From Erinaceus europaeus (Eukaryota > Chordata > Mammalia > Eulipotyphla > Erinaceidae), in NCBI RefSeq assembly GCF_950295315.1, contig NC_080171.1, positions 99,735,445 to 99,799,444 of the forward strand: a stretch of 64,000 nucleotides of DNA, written 5' to 3'. The translations under genes and the position numbers were made by a program. Positions 10,073 through 19,228 of the stretch are shown here, one piece after another. Within the stretch, counting starts at the first letter, position 1, and every line of letters begins with the position of its first letter. The notes beneath the pieces were generated by a model. The model searched no databases. It worked only from the letters and a program-made list of their open reading frames with translations, and was not told where the DNA came from.

Positions 10073-10396
10073 CTTCTTTCTTGAAGTCTTCTTTCATTTT
10101 TATTGTAATACTTCATATCTTTATGTTTTATTTATCTGTTTGGTTTATCATTGTATTCACAGCACCTGCATCAATATCTAACAAAAGCAGATGTTCAGCA
10201 AATGTTTGTAAAAAAAAAAAAAGGTACATGAAAGTTCTCTTAGTCACTGAAGGAGTTCAGAGAGCCTTCTGCATAACCATTATGCTATCTCCCTAACCCT
10301 ACTATTTGCCTTTTGAAAGAGTTATGAAATATGGATTGTTACCTCCTTTCAAAGTTGTATTGCATTATGGCAAATATTATGTTCAAATACTGTGCT
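10073..10396. other. Intron 1 spacer with possible L2 fragment
   Basis: TTCACAGCACCTGCATCAATATC...CAGCAAATGTTTGTA (10155-10211) resembles the 3' end of L2 LINEs. An A-run and unidentified sequence follow. Confidence 0.35.
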
Positions 10397-10414
10397 CTAA
10401 AAGCAAAATCTTTA

Positions 10415-10682
10415 AAAAAATTTTTTTGTAAATACTTATTTCCTTTTGTTGTAGTTATTATTGTTGTTATTGATGTCATTGTTGTTAGATGGGACAGAGA
10501 GAAATGGAGAGGGGAGGGAAAGACAGAGGGGGAGAGAAAGATAGACACCTGCAGACCTGCTTCACTGCCTGTGAAGCGAGTCCCCATGCAGGTGGGGAGC
10601 CGGGTCTCGAACTGGGATCCTTACACGGGTTCTTGCACATTGTGCCACCTGCACTTAACCCAGTGTGCTACTGCCGGACTCC
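10415..10682 (-). mobile_element. SINE class A, antisense, with TSD
   Basis: Perfect 18-bp TSD CTAAAAGCAAAATCTTTA at 10397-10414 and 10683-10700. Contains GATGGGACAGAGAGAAATGG, CATGCAGGTGGGGAGCC and the head complement ACTGCCGGACTCC. Confidence 0.93.
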
Positions 10683-10709
10683 CTAAAAGCAAAATCTTTA
10701 CATAGTATA

Positions 10710-10880
10710 CTTTTTTTTTTAATGTAAGAGCAAGATAAAGCAGGATACCACAATACTTCTCTATCATCTATGGAACTTCTGTTGGTGTTGTGTTGCTTCT
10801 GTGTGTTACTGGGGCTCAAACCCTGAGCCTTGAATATGGTAAAGCAAGGACTCTAGTGGGTGAACTATCTTCCAGCCCAG
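10710..10880 (-). mobile_element. SINE class E, antisense
   Basis: TTTTTTTTTTAATGTAAGAGC...GGATACCACAATACTT...GGGGCTCAAACCCTGAGCC, ending GTGAACTATCTTCCAGCCC. Confidence 0.6.
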
Positions 10881-10904
10881 AGATCAAATTTTTGCATCCT
10901 TTGC

Positions 10905-11228
10905 CAGGTGGCTTCTTATTTTTCCTTCCACATGCACTGTCCCCCCCCCCCCACATCACCACCAGGGTTTCTTCAGGGCTTTTTGCACCTGGGTGATTCC
11001 ACTGCCTCTGGCAGACTATTTTCCCCCCAGATCGAGGTTAGACAGGGAGACAGAGAGAAAGATAGAGAGTTGAGCTTGGTGGTGGCACACTTGCTTGAAT
11101 GCACACTTTGCCATGTGCAAGGTCCTGGGTTCAAGCCCCTAGTCCTTACCTGCAGGGTTGGGGGAACTTCATGAATGGTGAAGCACATGGTAATGTGTGT
11201 GCTCAACCAGTTGTGCCACCACCCAGCC
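10905..11228 (-). mobile_element. SINE mosaic, diverged C-type and A-extension sequence
   Basis: ATCACCACCAGGGTTTCTTC resembles the antisense A extension. It is followed by sense C-like GGGTTCAAGCCCCTAG and then antisense CTCAACCAGTTGTGCCACC. The pieces are rearranged and the strand is mixed. Confidence 0.5.
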
Positions 11229-11231
11229 CTA

Positions 11232-11370
11232 TTTTTGTTGTTAGTAGTAGTAGTTTTTAACCAAAGTGCCGCTCATTTGTAGCTTATGGAGGTTCTGGGA
11301 ATGAACCTGGGACTTTGGAGCCTCAGGCATGTAAGTTGTTTGCATAACCATTGTTATCTCCCCAGTCTCC
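11232..11370 (-). mobile_element. SINE class D, antisense
   Basis: Pattern ACCAAAGTGCCGCTCATT...GGGAATGAACCTGGGACTTTGG...GCATAACCATTGTTATC. Confidence 0.75.
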
Positions 11371-11489
11371 AGCTTTTTATTTTTATTTATTTTTAGTTTT
11401 CCTTTCAGTACAGTAGTAAGGAATGAACCTAAAACCTCATGTGGGCATGATATTGCTCAGCTGCCTCCCCATTCCCATCTTTTATGCCA

Positions 11490-11668
11490 TACTTTTTTGT
11501 AAGAAAGAAAAGAGAATTAGATCAAAGCACCACTCCACCATCCATGTAACTCCACCCATTTTTTGTCTTTGGTGCTGTCCATGGTGCTTCTGCATCATGC
11601 TGGGGATTAAACTCAATTTAAAGACATGCCTCATGTATGTCATTACCACTGAGCTACCACCGCAAAGG
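11490..11668 (-). mobile_element. SINE class E, antisense, old
   Basis: AAAGAGAATTAGATCAAAGCACC...GGTGCTTCTGCATCATGCTGG...CATTACCACTGAGC. Strongly diverged. Confidence 0.5.
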
Positions 11669-11777
11669 TCCTACCTGTGGGGTTCTATGAGTATTCAGAG
11701 AATTAATGCAGCTGTAGTATTTAGCGAAGTTCTTGGCTTCACTAAATATTATCATTATGAAAAGATATTTGGAACAG

Positions 11778-11958
11778 AGAGGCCCCGTAATGGTTATGCA
11801 AAAGCTTTTCATGCTTGAGGCTCCAAGGTTGTAGGTTCCATCCCTGGCACTACCTTAAGTGCTTTGGCTCATCTCTTTCTCTTCCCCTCTCTCCATATGT
11901 GTGTGTGTCTGTATATCTATCTATATCTATATATCTTTCAGTAAAATAAAATAAAGTT
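11778..11958 (+). mobile_element. SINE class D, sense, with TG/TATC-rich tail
   Basis: GTAATGGTTATGCAAAAGC, CTTGAGGCTCCAAGG, GGTTCCATCCCTGG, then a CTCTCC, TGTGTG and TATCTATC tail. Confidence 0.75.
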
Positions 11959-12142
11959 GGGGCTGAGTGATGATGCACCAATAGAGTGCATATGTTACCT
12001 GCCACGGATAAGGACCTGGGTGCAAGCCTCTAGTCCCCACCTGAAGAGGGGAAGAAGCTTCATGATCAGTGCTGCATGTGTCTTACCTTCTCTGTCTTTC
12101 TCTTTCTGTCACTCTGCCTCTCACTCGTGATAAAAAAAAAAA
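11959..12142 (+). mobile_element. SINE class C, sense
   Basis: GGGGCTGAGTGATGATGCACC, GGACCTGGGTGCAAGCC, CTTCATGATCAGTGCTGC, ending in an A-run after CACTCGTGAT. Confidence 0.75.
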
Positions 12143-12360
12143 TTGGGAGTTGGTACAAAGTGCAAGGACCTTTGGAAGGATCCCGGTTTGAGTCCCCGGC
12201 TCTTCACAGGTGGTGAAGCAGGTCTGCAGGTGTCTGTCTTTCTCTCCTCCTCTCTGTTTCCCCTCCTCTCTCCATTTCTCTCTGTCATATCTAACAACAA
12301 CGACATCAACAACAACAATAAAAAACAATAAGGGCAACAAAAGGGAAAAATAAATAAAAA
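12143..12360 (+). mobile_element. SINE class A, sense, head internally deleted
   Basis: GGGAGTTGG jumps to ACAAAGTGCAAGGACC. Body and AACAACAACAATAAAAAAC tail are present. A piece of A extension (ATCATGCAGGCACAGAACC to about 12450) lies beyond an A/T-rich gap; the rest to 12690 is unassigned. Confidence 0.8.
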
Positions 12361-12733
12361 TACATATTTAAAATTTTTTTTAAAAAATCACTGGGAGAAA
12401 TGTAGTTATCATGCAGGCACAGAACCTCAGTGATAACCTTGGTTGCAAAGACAAGCAAGCAAGCAAACAAAACATTCCCATAGAATGTCCATATCAGTGT
12501 TGGAGACTTTTTTGAAGAGATAGACTGTGTTTGTCCTGTGGGGCTAAAATTTGGGGGAAGAAGTGGAGTTGTGGGTAAACTTGAAGGAGGTGCAAATGGA
12601 TTGACTACTACATTTTCTGTCCATGTACTTTTCCCCTTTCTAGAATGCCCTGTCAATGGAATCATACAGTACATGGCTTTTAAAACATATATACACTTGG
12701 GGCTGAGTGGGGGTGCATACTTATTATTATTTT

Positions 12734-12879
12734 TAAAGATTTTATTTATTCATGAGAAATGACAGGAGAGAGAGAGAGAGAGAAAGAACCAGACATCACT
12801 CTGCTACATGTGCTGCCAGGAACTGAACTCTGGACCTCATGCTTGAGAGTCCAAAGCCTTATCCACTGCACCACCTCCC
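12734..12879 (-). mobile_element. SINE class B, antisense, with TSD
   Basis: GGTGCATACTT flanks it at about 12714 and 12881. ATTTATTCATGAGAAATG tail, a (GA)n run, and TATCCACTGCACCACCTCC. Inserted into a short C-like fragment (TGGGGCTGAGTGGGGGTGC). Confidence 0.88.
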
Positions 12880-12892
12880 GGTGCATACTTTA

Positions 12893-13137
12893 ATTAATTA
12901 ATTAGTTTGTTTTCCCTTTTGTTGCCCTTGTTTTTTTTATTGTTGTTATTATTATTGTTACTGATGTCATCATTGTTGGATAGGACAGAGAGAAATAGAG
13001 AGGGGGGAAAGAAAGATACCGCTTGTGAAGCGACGCCCCTGCAGGTGGGGTGCTGAGGGCTCGAACTGGGATCCTTATTCCAGTCCTTGCGCTGTGTGCC
13101 ACCTGCGCTTAACCCGCTGCGCTACTGCCCAACTCCC
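12893..13137 (-). mobile_element. SINE class A, antisense, centre shortened
   Basis: GTTGCCCTTG, GTTGGATAGGACAGAGAG, then GATACCGCTTGTGAAGCG with the CTGCAGACCTG segment missing, CCTGCAGGTGGGGTGC, head complement CTGCGCTACTGCCCAACTCC. Confidence 0.87.
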
Positions 13138-13139
13138 AT

Positions 13140-13697
13140 TGCCATTCTGTTGTAGGAATGTATTACAATTTGTTTTACTATTTCCAGACAGAAGGATGGT
13201 TGGATTACATGTATCAATACTTTCGAACAATAGCAAATGCATCTGTGTTCTTCAAAAGCATTCAACACAGGTTTCTGTGTGAATATAATCACTTGAATAT
13301 GTGAAGTATGTTTATAAAAACCGTCAAATTGCTTCTCCATTGTGACTACTATTTTCTTTACTGCCAGCAATGTGTGCCAATTTTTATCCGTGCTAGCACT
13401 TTGTATTATCAATTATTAATTTTTGGCCATCCAAAAGATAGTGTTTTATTATGGTTTCTATTTAGTTTCCTAATGATTAATGATGTTAAGCATTTTTTTT
13501 TTGGCCAACTGTATTATATTTTCTTTGGTGAAGCATGCACTTAAATATTTTTCACATTTGTATTAGATTTATTATTTTTGCTAAATTAGTTTTGAGAGAT
13601 CTTGTTGTATTCTGAGTATACATTATTTGCCATATATACTATTTACAAATATTTTCTCACAGATTGTGGCCTGTCTTATTCTATTACTAGTACTTTT
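13140..13697 (-). mobile_element. Ancient L1 ORF2 3' region, antisense
   Basis: AT-rich sequence with L1-like antisense landmarks: AAGGATGGTTGGATTACATG, TGATGTTAAGCATTTTTTTTTTGGCC, CTCACAGATTGTGGCCTGTC. It continues in pieces at 14153-14345, 15504-15661, 16128-16284 and 16863-17294, all in the same order and strand. It is too diverged to have coding value. Confidence 0.6.
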
Positions 13698-13714
13698 AAA
13701 AGTGCAGAACTTCT

Positions 13715-14135
13715 GGTGGTGGAATTGTGTGGAGTTTTACCCCTCTTATCCTATGGTTTTGTCAGTGTTTCCTTTTTTTTTTTTTTCCTTCAGGGTTATT
13801 GCTGGGGCTCAGTGCCATGAATTCACTGCTCCTAGAGGCCATTTTCCCCCCCTTTGTTGCCCTTGTTGTAGCTTTGTTGTGGTTATTATTATTGCTGTTG
13901 ATGTTGTTCATTGTTGGACAGGACAGAGAGAAATGGAGAGAGGAGGGGAAGACAGAGAGGGGGAGAGAAAGATAGACACCCGCAGACCTGCTTCACAGCC
14001 TGTGAATCGACTCCCCTGCAGGTGGGGAGCTAGGGGCTCCAACCAGGATCGTAACTTACGCCAGTCCTTGCACTTTGTGCCACCTGTGCTTAACCCGCTA
14101 TGCTACCGCACAACCTTTTTATAAATAAATAATAA
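13715..14135 (+). mobile_element. X element, 5'-truncated copy with TSD, split by a SINE
   Basis: TSD AAAAGTGCAGAACTTCT at 13698-13714 and 14136-14152. The insert reads GGTGGTGGAATTGTGTGGAG...GGTTTTGTCAGTGTTTCC (13715-13770), then a class A SINE, then TTTTTATAAATAAATAATAAAA. Without the SINE it is the last 80 bases of the element seen at 28853-30335, ending in an A-rich tail. Confidence 0.75.
13771..14115 (-). mobile_element. SINE class A, antisense, long form, nested in X
   Basis: Poly-T then CCTTCAGGGTTATTGCTGG, the full body and head complement CGCTATGCTACCGCACAACC. It interrupts the tail of the X copy. Confidence 0.9.
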
Positions 14136-14152
14136 AAAAGTGCAGAACTTCT

Positions 14153-14345
14153 CAATCTTCATAAAATCCCACTTATAAATTATTTATTTTGTTCATTGTG
14201 CTTTTCATAACCTAAGAAATCTTTGCCTAACCCAAATTCTCAAGGGTTTTCTGCTTTATATATTTTCTGTTTTTTTTTCTTCTTTAAGTTTTATAGTTTT
14301 AGGCTTTACATTTAGTTTTTTATACATTTGAATTAATTAAACTTT
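14153..14345 (-). mobile_element. Ancient L1, antisense, continuation
   Basis: CCTAAGAAATCTTTGCCTAACCC...CTTTAAGTTTTATAGTTTTAGGCTTTACATTTAG is the expected next block of an antisense old L1 ORF2. Confidence 0.6.
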
Positions 14346-14349
14346 TTAT

Positions 14350-14494
14350 TTTTTTAAAAAAGAATTTATTCATGAGAAAGATAGGAGGAGAAAAGGAGCC
14401 AGACATCACTCTGGTACATGTGTTGCCGGGATCGAACTCGGGACCTCATGGTTGAGAATCCAGTGCTTTATCCACTGAGCCACCTCCCGGACCA
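14350..14494 (-). mobile_element. SINE class B, antisense
   Basis: AGAATTTATTCATGAGAAAG...GTTGCCGGGATCGAACTCGG...CCACTGAGCCACCTCCCGG, little diverged. Confidence 0.88.
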
Positions 14495-14513
14495 CTTACA
14501 TTTTTTTAAAGTT

Positions 14514-14764
14514 GAGGAGCCGTGCGGTGGCGCAGAAGATTAAACAAGCACAAGGACCAGGACCGGCATAAGGATCCTGGTTCCAGCCCTAGCCCCCCAC
14601 CTACAGGGGAGTCGCTTCAAAAGCGGTGAAGCAGGTCTGCAGGTGTCAATCTTTCTTTTCCCCTCTCTGTCTTCCCCTCCTCTCTCGATTTCTCTCTGTC
14701 CTACCCAACAACAACAATAAACAACCAGGACAACAAAAGGGAAAAAGAATAATAAAATAAAAAA
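14514..14764 (+). mobile_element. SINE class A, sense
   Basis: Altered head GAGGAGCCGTGCGGTGGCGC, CAAGGACCAGGACCGGCATAAGG, CTACAGGGGAGTCGCTTC, and tail AACAACAATAAACAACC...AATAATAAAATAAAAAA. Confidence 0.88.
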
Positions 14765-14773
14765 TTTTAAGAA

Positions 14774-14998
14774 AACACAAGTAGAACCTGAAATGGAATT
14801 GGCGTATTGCACCAAAGTAAAAGACTCTGGGGTGGGTGGGTGGGGAGAATACAGGTCCATGAAGGATGATGAATGACATAGTGGGGGTTGTATTGTTAAA
14901 TGGGAAACTGGGGAATGTTATGCATGTACAAACGATTGTATTTACTGTTGAATGTAAAACATCAATTCCCCAATAAAGAAATAAATTTAAAATTTTTT
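14774..14998 (+). mobile_element. Young L1 3' end, sense, 5' truncated
   Basis: Starts at AAAACACAAGTAGAACCTG and matches the terminal 220 bases of the L1 at 30865-36874, through GACTCTGGGGTGGGTGGG to ATTCCCCAATAAAGAAATAA. Confidence 0.92.
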
Positions 14999-15190
14999 TT
15001 AAATTATCTTAATTGGATAGATAGTCAGAAATCGAGAGAGAAGAGGGAGATAGAGAGGAAGAGAGACACCTGCATCCCTGCTTCAACACTCATGAAGCTT
15101 TCCCCCTGCAGGTGGGGACCAGGGGCTTGAACCTGGGTCCTTGCACACTGTAATGTGTGTGCTAAACCAGGTGCACCACCACACGGCCCC
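14999..15190 (-). mobile_element. SINE class C, antisense
   Basis: TTGGATAGATAGTCAGAAATCG, GACACCTGCATCCCTGC, CCTGCAGGTGGGGACC, head complement GGTGCACCACCACACGGCCCC. Confidence 0.87.
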
Positions 15191-15207
15191 CACATTTGAA
15201 TTAAATT

Positions 15208-15503
15208 TTTTTAAACCTTTTTAAAAATTTTTATTTATTTTCCCTTTTGTTGCCCTTGTTGTTTTTATTGTTGCTGTAGTTGTTGTTGTTATTGATGTTG
15301 TCGTTGTTAGTACAGAAAGAAGTGGAGAGAGGAGGAGAAGACAGAGAGGGGGAGAGAAAGATAGACACCTGCAGACTTGCTTCACTGCCTGTGTAGTCAC
15401 TTCCCTGCAGGTGGGGAGCTGGGGGCTTGAACCAGGAGCCTAACACTGGTCCTTGCGCTTCGCGCTACGTGCACTTAACCCGCTGCGCTACCGCCCAACT
15501 CCC
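15208..15503 (-). mobile_element. SINE class A, antisense, full body
   Basis: TTTTCCCTTTTGTTGCCC through TTCCCTGCAGGTGGGGAGC to CGCTGCGCTACCGCCCAACTCCC. Flanked by TTGAATTAA on both sides. Confidence 0.9.
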
Positions 15504-15661
15504 TTGAATTAATTTTTATATACTGTGTAAATTAAAACCAAGTTCAAAAAAAAATCAAAAAAAAAAAACCAAGTTCACTTTTGAAGATGTGAATTTTTTT
15601 TGTTCTTGTACCATTGGTTTAAAAAGACTATTCTTTTTTCCCATTGAATTATCTCTTCTTA
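15504..15661 (-). mobile_element. Ancient L1, antisense, continuation
   Basis: TTGAATTAATTTTTATATACTGTG...GTACCATTGGTTTAAAAAGAC...CCCATTGAATTATC follows the antisense L1 order. An A-run interrupts it at 15546-15568. Confidence 0.55.
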
Positions 15662-15866
15662 TATATTTTTAATTATCGTTATTTATTTATTTGGAGACAG
15701 CCAGAGGGAAGGAAGGGGGTGATAGGGAGAGAGACAGAGAGACACCTGCAGCTTTACTTCACCACTTGTGAAGCTTTCCCCCTGCAGGTTAGGGCCGGGG
15801 GGCTCGAACCCAGGTCCTTGAGCACTGTAACATGTGCTCAACCAGGTGCAACACTAACCGGCCCCC
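15662..15866 (-). mobile_element. SINE class C, antisense
   Basis: ATTATCGTTATTTATTTATTTGG, GACACCTGCAGC, GCAGGTTAGGGCCGGGG, GGTGCAACACTAACCGGCCCC. Confidence 0.85.
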
Positions 15867-15879
15867 TTCTTCTTTTTTT

Positions 15880-16127
15880 TTAATATGATATCAGTATCAG
15901 AGGTTAAGCTCAGGGTCTTATGCACATGCATTACCACTGAGTTGTCTCCCTGGCCCAATTTTTTTCCTACTGTGTTAGAGACAGTGAGAAATACATACAC
16001 CAAGAACAGCACTATTCTGCCATCTTTAGAGTTACACTTAACAGCTCTCATGTGGTGCTGGGAATCAAATCCAGAACATCATGCATGTAAGGCAAGTTTC
16101 TACTACTGAGATATTTCCTTGGTTCCT
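15880..16127 (-). mobile_element. Two diverged class E-like SINE fragments, antisense
   Basis: First GATATCAGTATCAGAGG...CACTGAGTTGTCTCCC (to 15957), then TGTTAGAGACAGTGAG...GGTGCTGGGAATCAAATCC...ACTACTGAGATATTTCC. Confidence 0.45.
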
Positions 16128-16284
16128 TTGTTTTTTGTTGAAAATCTGTTAGTTGTATATGGGTGAGCCTTTTTCTGGGCTCCCTGTTGTGTTTCACTGA
16201 CTTAATGTATGCATTCACTCTCCCCAGCATGTCTGAGTTACTGTAGCTTTAAAGCAAACTTGGAAAAATCAAAAATCAGGTGTT
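16128..16284 (-). mobile_element. Ancient L1, antisense, continuation
   Basis: GTGAGCCTTTTTCTGGGCTCCC...TGAGTTACTGTAGCTTTAAAGC is a familiar antisense L1 ORF2 block, now heavily mutated. Confidence 0.6.
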
Positions 16285-16298
16285 ATGAATCTTCTTTT

Positions 16299-16648
16299 TT
16301 TTTTTTTTTTTTCCTCCAGGGTTTTTGCTGGGCTCAGTGCCTGCACCATGAATCCACCGCTCCTGGAGGCCATTTTTCCCCCTTTTGTTGCCCTTGTTGT
16401 CGTAGCCTCATTGTGGTTATTATTATTGCCATTGTTGATGTTGTTTGTTGTTGGATAGGACAGAGAGAAATGGAGAGAGGAGGGGAAGACAGAGAGGAGG
16501 AGAGAAAGATAGACACCTGCAGACCTGCTTCACCGCCTGTGAAGCGACTCCCCTGCAGGTGGGGAGCGGGGGGCTCGAACTGGGATCCTTACGCTGATCC
16601 CTGCGCTTTGCGCCACATGTGCTTACCCACTGCGCCACCAGCCGACCC
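16299..16648 (-). mobile_element. SINE class A, antisense, long form with TSD
   Basis: TSD ATGAATCTTCTTTT at 16285-16298 and 16649-16662. Full extension in antisense (CCTCCAGGGTTTTTGC...GAATCCACCGCTCCTGGAGG), body, and head complement GTGCTTACCCACTGCGCC. It carries a splice-acceptor-like TTTTCCTCCAG (AG at 16318-16319) and a donor-like CAG|GTGGGG (GT at 16559-16560). Confidence 0.93.
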
Positions 16649-16676
16649 ATGAATCTTCTTTTAAAAATTGTTACTG

Positions 16677-16862
16677 GGGGCACCTGACTAAGCACGCAGT
16701 ACAATGTGCAAGGATTCAGGTTCTAGTCCCTGGTGCACACCTGCGGGGGAAAACTTCAGGAGTAATGAAGCAGGGCTGCATGTATCTCTCCATCTCTCTT
16801 CCTCTCTGTCTTTCCCCCTCCCCTCTCAATTTCTCTGTCTCTGTCCAATAAAAATAAATACA
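16677..16862 (+). mobile_element. SINE class C, sense
   Basis: GGGGGCACCTGACTAAGC, GGTTCTAGTCCCTGG, CTTCAGGAGTAATGAAGC, tail CTCAATTTCTCTGTC...AAAAATAAATACA. Confidence 0.8.
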
Positions 16863-17294
16863 TTTGTTTTCTTCTGGTTCTTTTCTTTTTTTTTTTCCAT
16901 GAAAATTTTAGAGTCTGTTTGCTAAATTCTATTTAAAAGTCTTTCTGAAGGAGTCGGGTGGTAGAGCAGCGGGTTAAGTACAGGTGGCACAAAGTGCAAG
17001 GACTGGTGTAAGGATCTTGGTTCGGGCCCCCAGCTCCCCACCTGCAGGGGAGTCACTTCACAGGCGGTGAAGCAGGTCTGCAGGTGTCTATTTTTCTCTC
17101 CCCCTCTCTGTCTTCCCCTCCTCTCTCCATTTCTCTCTGTCCTATCCAACAATGACAACATCAATAACAACAAGAGTAATAATTACAACAACAACAAAAT
17201 TAAAAGGGCAACAAAAGGAAAAATAAATAGATAGAAAAAAAGTTTTTCTGGGAATTTCATTGGAACTTTGTTAAATCTATTGATCAGTTTTGGG
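16863..17294 (-). mobile_element. Ancient L1, antisense, last piece (split by a SINE)
   Basis: CCATGAAAATTTTAGAGTCTGTTTGC (to 16947) and, after the A SINE, CTGGGAATTTCATTGGAAC...AATCTATTGATCAGTTTTGGG (17247-17294) join into one L1 stretch. Confidence 0.6.
16948..17238 (+). mobile_element. SINE class A, sense
   Basis: Head AGGAGTCGGGTGGTAGAGCAGC, body, tail with CAACAACAACAAAATTAAAAGGG. Flanks AAAAGTCTTTCTG and AAAAGTTTTTCTG form a TSD with one mismatch. Confidence 0.92.
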
Positions 17295-17299
17295 ACTTT

Positions 17300-17482
17300 T
17301 TTTTTTTGTTATCACTGGGACTTAAGTGCTCTGGACTGACTTTTCCAGATAGACCAGAAGGGGAGAGATACCACAGCACTGAAGTTTTCTTTAATGTAGT
17401 GGGTACTGGTGGTTTGGCTTGAATCTGTGTCATGTATAAGGCGAAGCAGGCACATTATCCAAGTGAACTATTGTTTTGGCCC
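17300..17482 (-). mobile_element. SINE class E, antisense
   Basis: TTTTTTTTTGTTATCACTGG, GAGATACCACAGCACTGAAG, GGCTTGAATCTGTGTCATG, GCACATTATCCAAGTGAAC: a good copy of this class. Confidence 0.75.
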
Positions 17483-17499
17483 AGCAAATTTATTACTGT

Positions 17500-17669
17500 T
17501 TAAGATTTACTTTTAATTAGTTTATATGAAAGAGACAGAGCTTTATATAAGACAGAAAGGAGAGAGAAAAATCAGAGCACCATCCCAGAACATGTGGTGC
17601 CAGGAATTGAGCTGAGAACCTTAGGCGCAAAGAGCTGGTGCTCTGCCTGTGGAGTTATTTCCCCAGCTG
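17500..17669 (-). mobile_element. SINE class B-like, antisense, diverged
   Basis: AAAGAGACAGAGC...AAATCAGAGCACCATCCCAG...GTGGTGCCAGGAATTGAGC...GGAGTTATTTCCCCAGC. Confidence 0.5.
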
Positions 17670-18002
17670 CTAGGTTTACTCTTACTATTTACGTACCTTG
17701 GCTGTACTGCAATGTCAGAGAATGGAGCAGCTCTCTAATAAGGAGAACCACACATAGTTTTAGCAAGGTCATAAGATACAAAATAAGTTTGAATATGTAC
17801 CTAGGAATGGAAATTTTGGGTCACAATGCTACTTAACATTTTAAGAAACTACCAAACTTTTCATTTTATTTAATTTTATATATTATTTTATGTACTACTT
17901 ATGTACAAGACTTACAATTTTATATAGCTCTTAGTAATACTGATTATCTTTTATTATTATAATAACCATCCTAGCAGATATAAAATGTTTATTTCATTTT
18001 TT

Positions 18003-18218
18003 ATTAAAATTAAATTAATTTATTTATTATTGGATAGAGAGAAAAATTGAGAGGGGGAGGGGGAGACAGAGACGGAGAGAGACAAAAAGACACCTGCAAC
18101 CCTGCTTCTTCACCACTTTGTAAAGCTTTACCCTGCAGGTTGGGGCCAGAGGACTTGAACCTGAGTCCTTGTACATTGTAGTGTGTATGCTTAACCAGGT
18201 GCTCTACCACCTGGCCTC
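18003..18218 (-). mobile_element. SINE class C, antisense
   Basis: ATTATTGGATAGAGAGAAAAATTGAG, GACACCTGCAACCC, CCTGCAGGTTGGGGCC, CAGGTGCTCTACCACCTGGCC. Confidence 0.87.
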
Positions 18219-18225
18219 TTAAATT

Positions 18226-18360
18226 CTTTTCTTTTCTTTTTTTTTTAAATAAGAGAGTCCACATCACCAAAGCTTCCTTCAATGCGGTGGGTGCCTGCTT
18301 GACTCTGAGTCAGGCACAAGGCAAAGCATGACACTATCCAAGTGAGCTTTTTGCCAGCCC
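18226..18360 (-). mobile_element. SINE class E, antisense
   Basis: AAAGCTTCCTTCAATGCGGTGG, GACTCTGAGTCAGGCACAAGGC, CACTATCCAAGTGAGC. Confidence 0.7.
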
Positions 18361-18511
18361 TCATGTGCTTTTGTATTATATTTGGAGAAATGTCTATCCA
18401 GGTCCTTTGTCCATGTTTAAGGAAGAGTGTTCACTTTACATTTTCATGTAGGTATTTTCATTTAAATTTATTACTGTTACTGGTAGTTTAAATATAAAAG
18501 TGGAAAGTCTC

Positions 18512-18645
18512 AAAAATGACAAGTGCCTACTTGCCTAACCAGCTTTGAGTATGTGTGAGGTCCCAGGTTCAATCCCAGAATTGGTGTGCTGGAGCAGAGC
18601 ATGTTCTGGCCCTTCTGGATAGAAAAATCTTTAGAAAACAACAAC
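18512..18645 (+). mobile_element. Diverged tRNA-type SINE, sense
   Basis: TGCCTACTTGCCTAACC, GTCCCAGGTTCAATCCC (B-box-like), CTGGAGCAGAGCATG, short A-rich end. Class uncertain. Confidence 0.45.
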
Positions 18646-18699
18646 AAATCTGGCTAGCATTTTTATTACTTTAATTTTACTTTTCTATTTTCTCTCTTT

Positions 18700-18844
18700 A
18701 ACAATATTAATGTCTTTATTAATAAGAAGGGAGGGAGAGAGAGAACCAGGACATCACGCTGGCACATGCAATGCTAGAAATTAAATTCGGGATCTCAAAC
18801 TTGAGAGTTCAGTGTTTTGCCCATTGCAACACCACATGAGCTGC
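18700..18844 (-). mobile_element. SINE class B, antisense
   Basis: TCTTTATTAATAAGAAGGG, ACCAGGACATCACGCTGG, CTTGAGAGTTCAGTG, CCATTGCAACACCAC. Confidence 0.72.
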
Positions 18845-18859
18845 CCTTTCTCTTTCTGT

Positions 18860-19046
18860 GGAGTTGAAGTCTTACACATGCACAATTTCAGTGCTCCTGT
18901 GCTGACTTCATTCAGCTAGAGAGAAAGTGAGAGACGCAGCACTGGAACTTCCCCTGGGAGCATGACATTTCATCCCATATGGAATGTGGTTTGAATCTAG
19001 GCATGATAAGGCACATGCCCTTCCCAGTGAGTTCTCTCTCTGATCC
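18860..19046 (-). mobile_element. SINE class E, antisense
   Basis: GACGCAGCACTGGAACTTCC, GGTTTGAATCTAGGC, CACATGCCCTTCCCAGTGAG. It runs into the pyrimidine repeat that follows. Confidence 0.55.
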
Positions 19047-19226
19047 TTCTTTAGTTTTCTTCTTCTCCTCCTCCTTCCTCTTCTTCTTCCTCTTCTCCTT
19101 CGCGCATGCCTTTCCCAGTGAGTTCTCTCTCTGATTCTTCTTTAGTTTTCTTCTTCCTCCTCCTCCTTCTTCCTCCTCATCCTCTTCCTCTTCTTCTTCC
19201 TCCTTCTCCTCCTCCTCCTTTTTTTT
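19022..19226. repeat. Pyrimidine-rich (CTTCTTCCTCCT)n with an 89-bp tandem duplication
   Basis: TTCCCAGTGAGTTCTCTCTC followed by TGAT(C/T)CTTCTTTAG occurs at 19022 and again at 19111. The unit includes the end of the E SINE and the CTTCTTCCTC tract, so the tract grew by local duplication. Confidence 0.8.
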
Positions 19227-19228
19227 TT

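Larger units (their letters stand above)
17790..18470 (-). mobile_element. Second ancient L1 fragment, antisense, split by SINEs
   Basis: TATGTACCTAGGAATGGAAATTTTGGGTCACAATGC...CTACCAAACTTTTC (17797-17860) and AGAAATGTCTATCCAGGTCCTTTGTCC (18385-18412) are antisense L1 landmarks. They repeat an earlier part of the L1 order, so this is a separate copy from the one at 13140. Confidence 0.5.
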
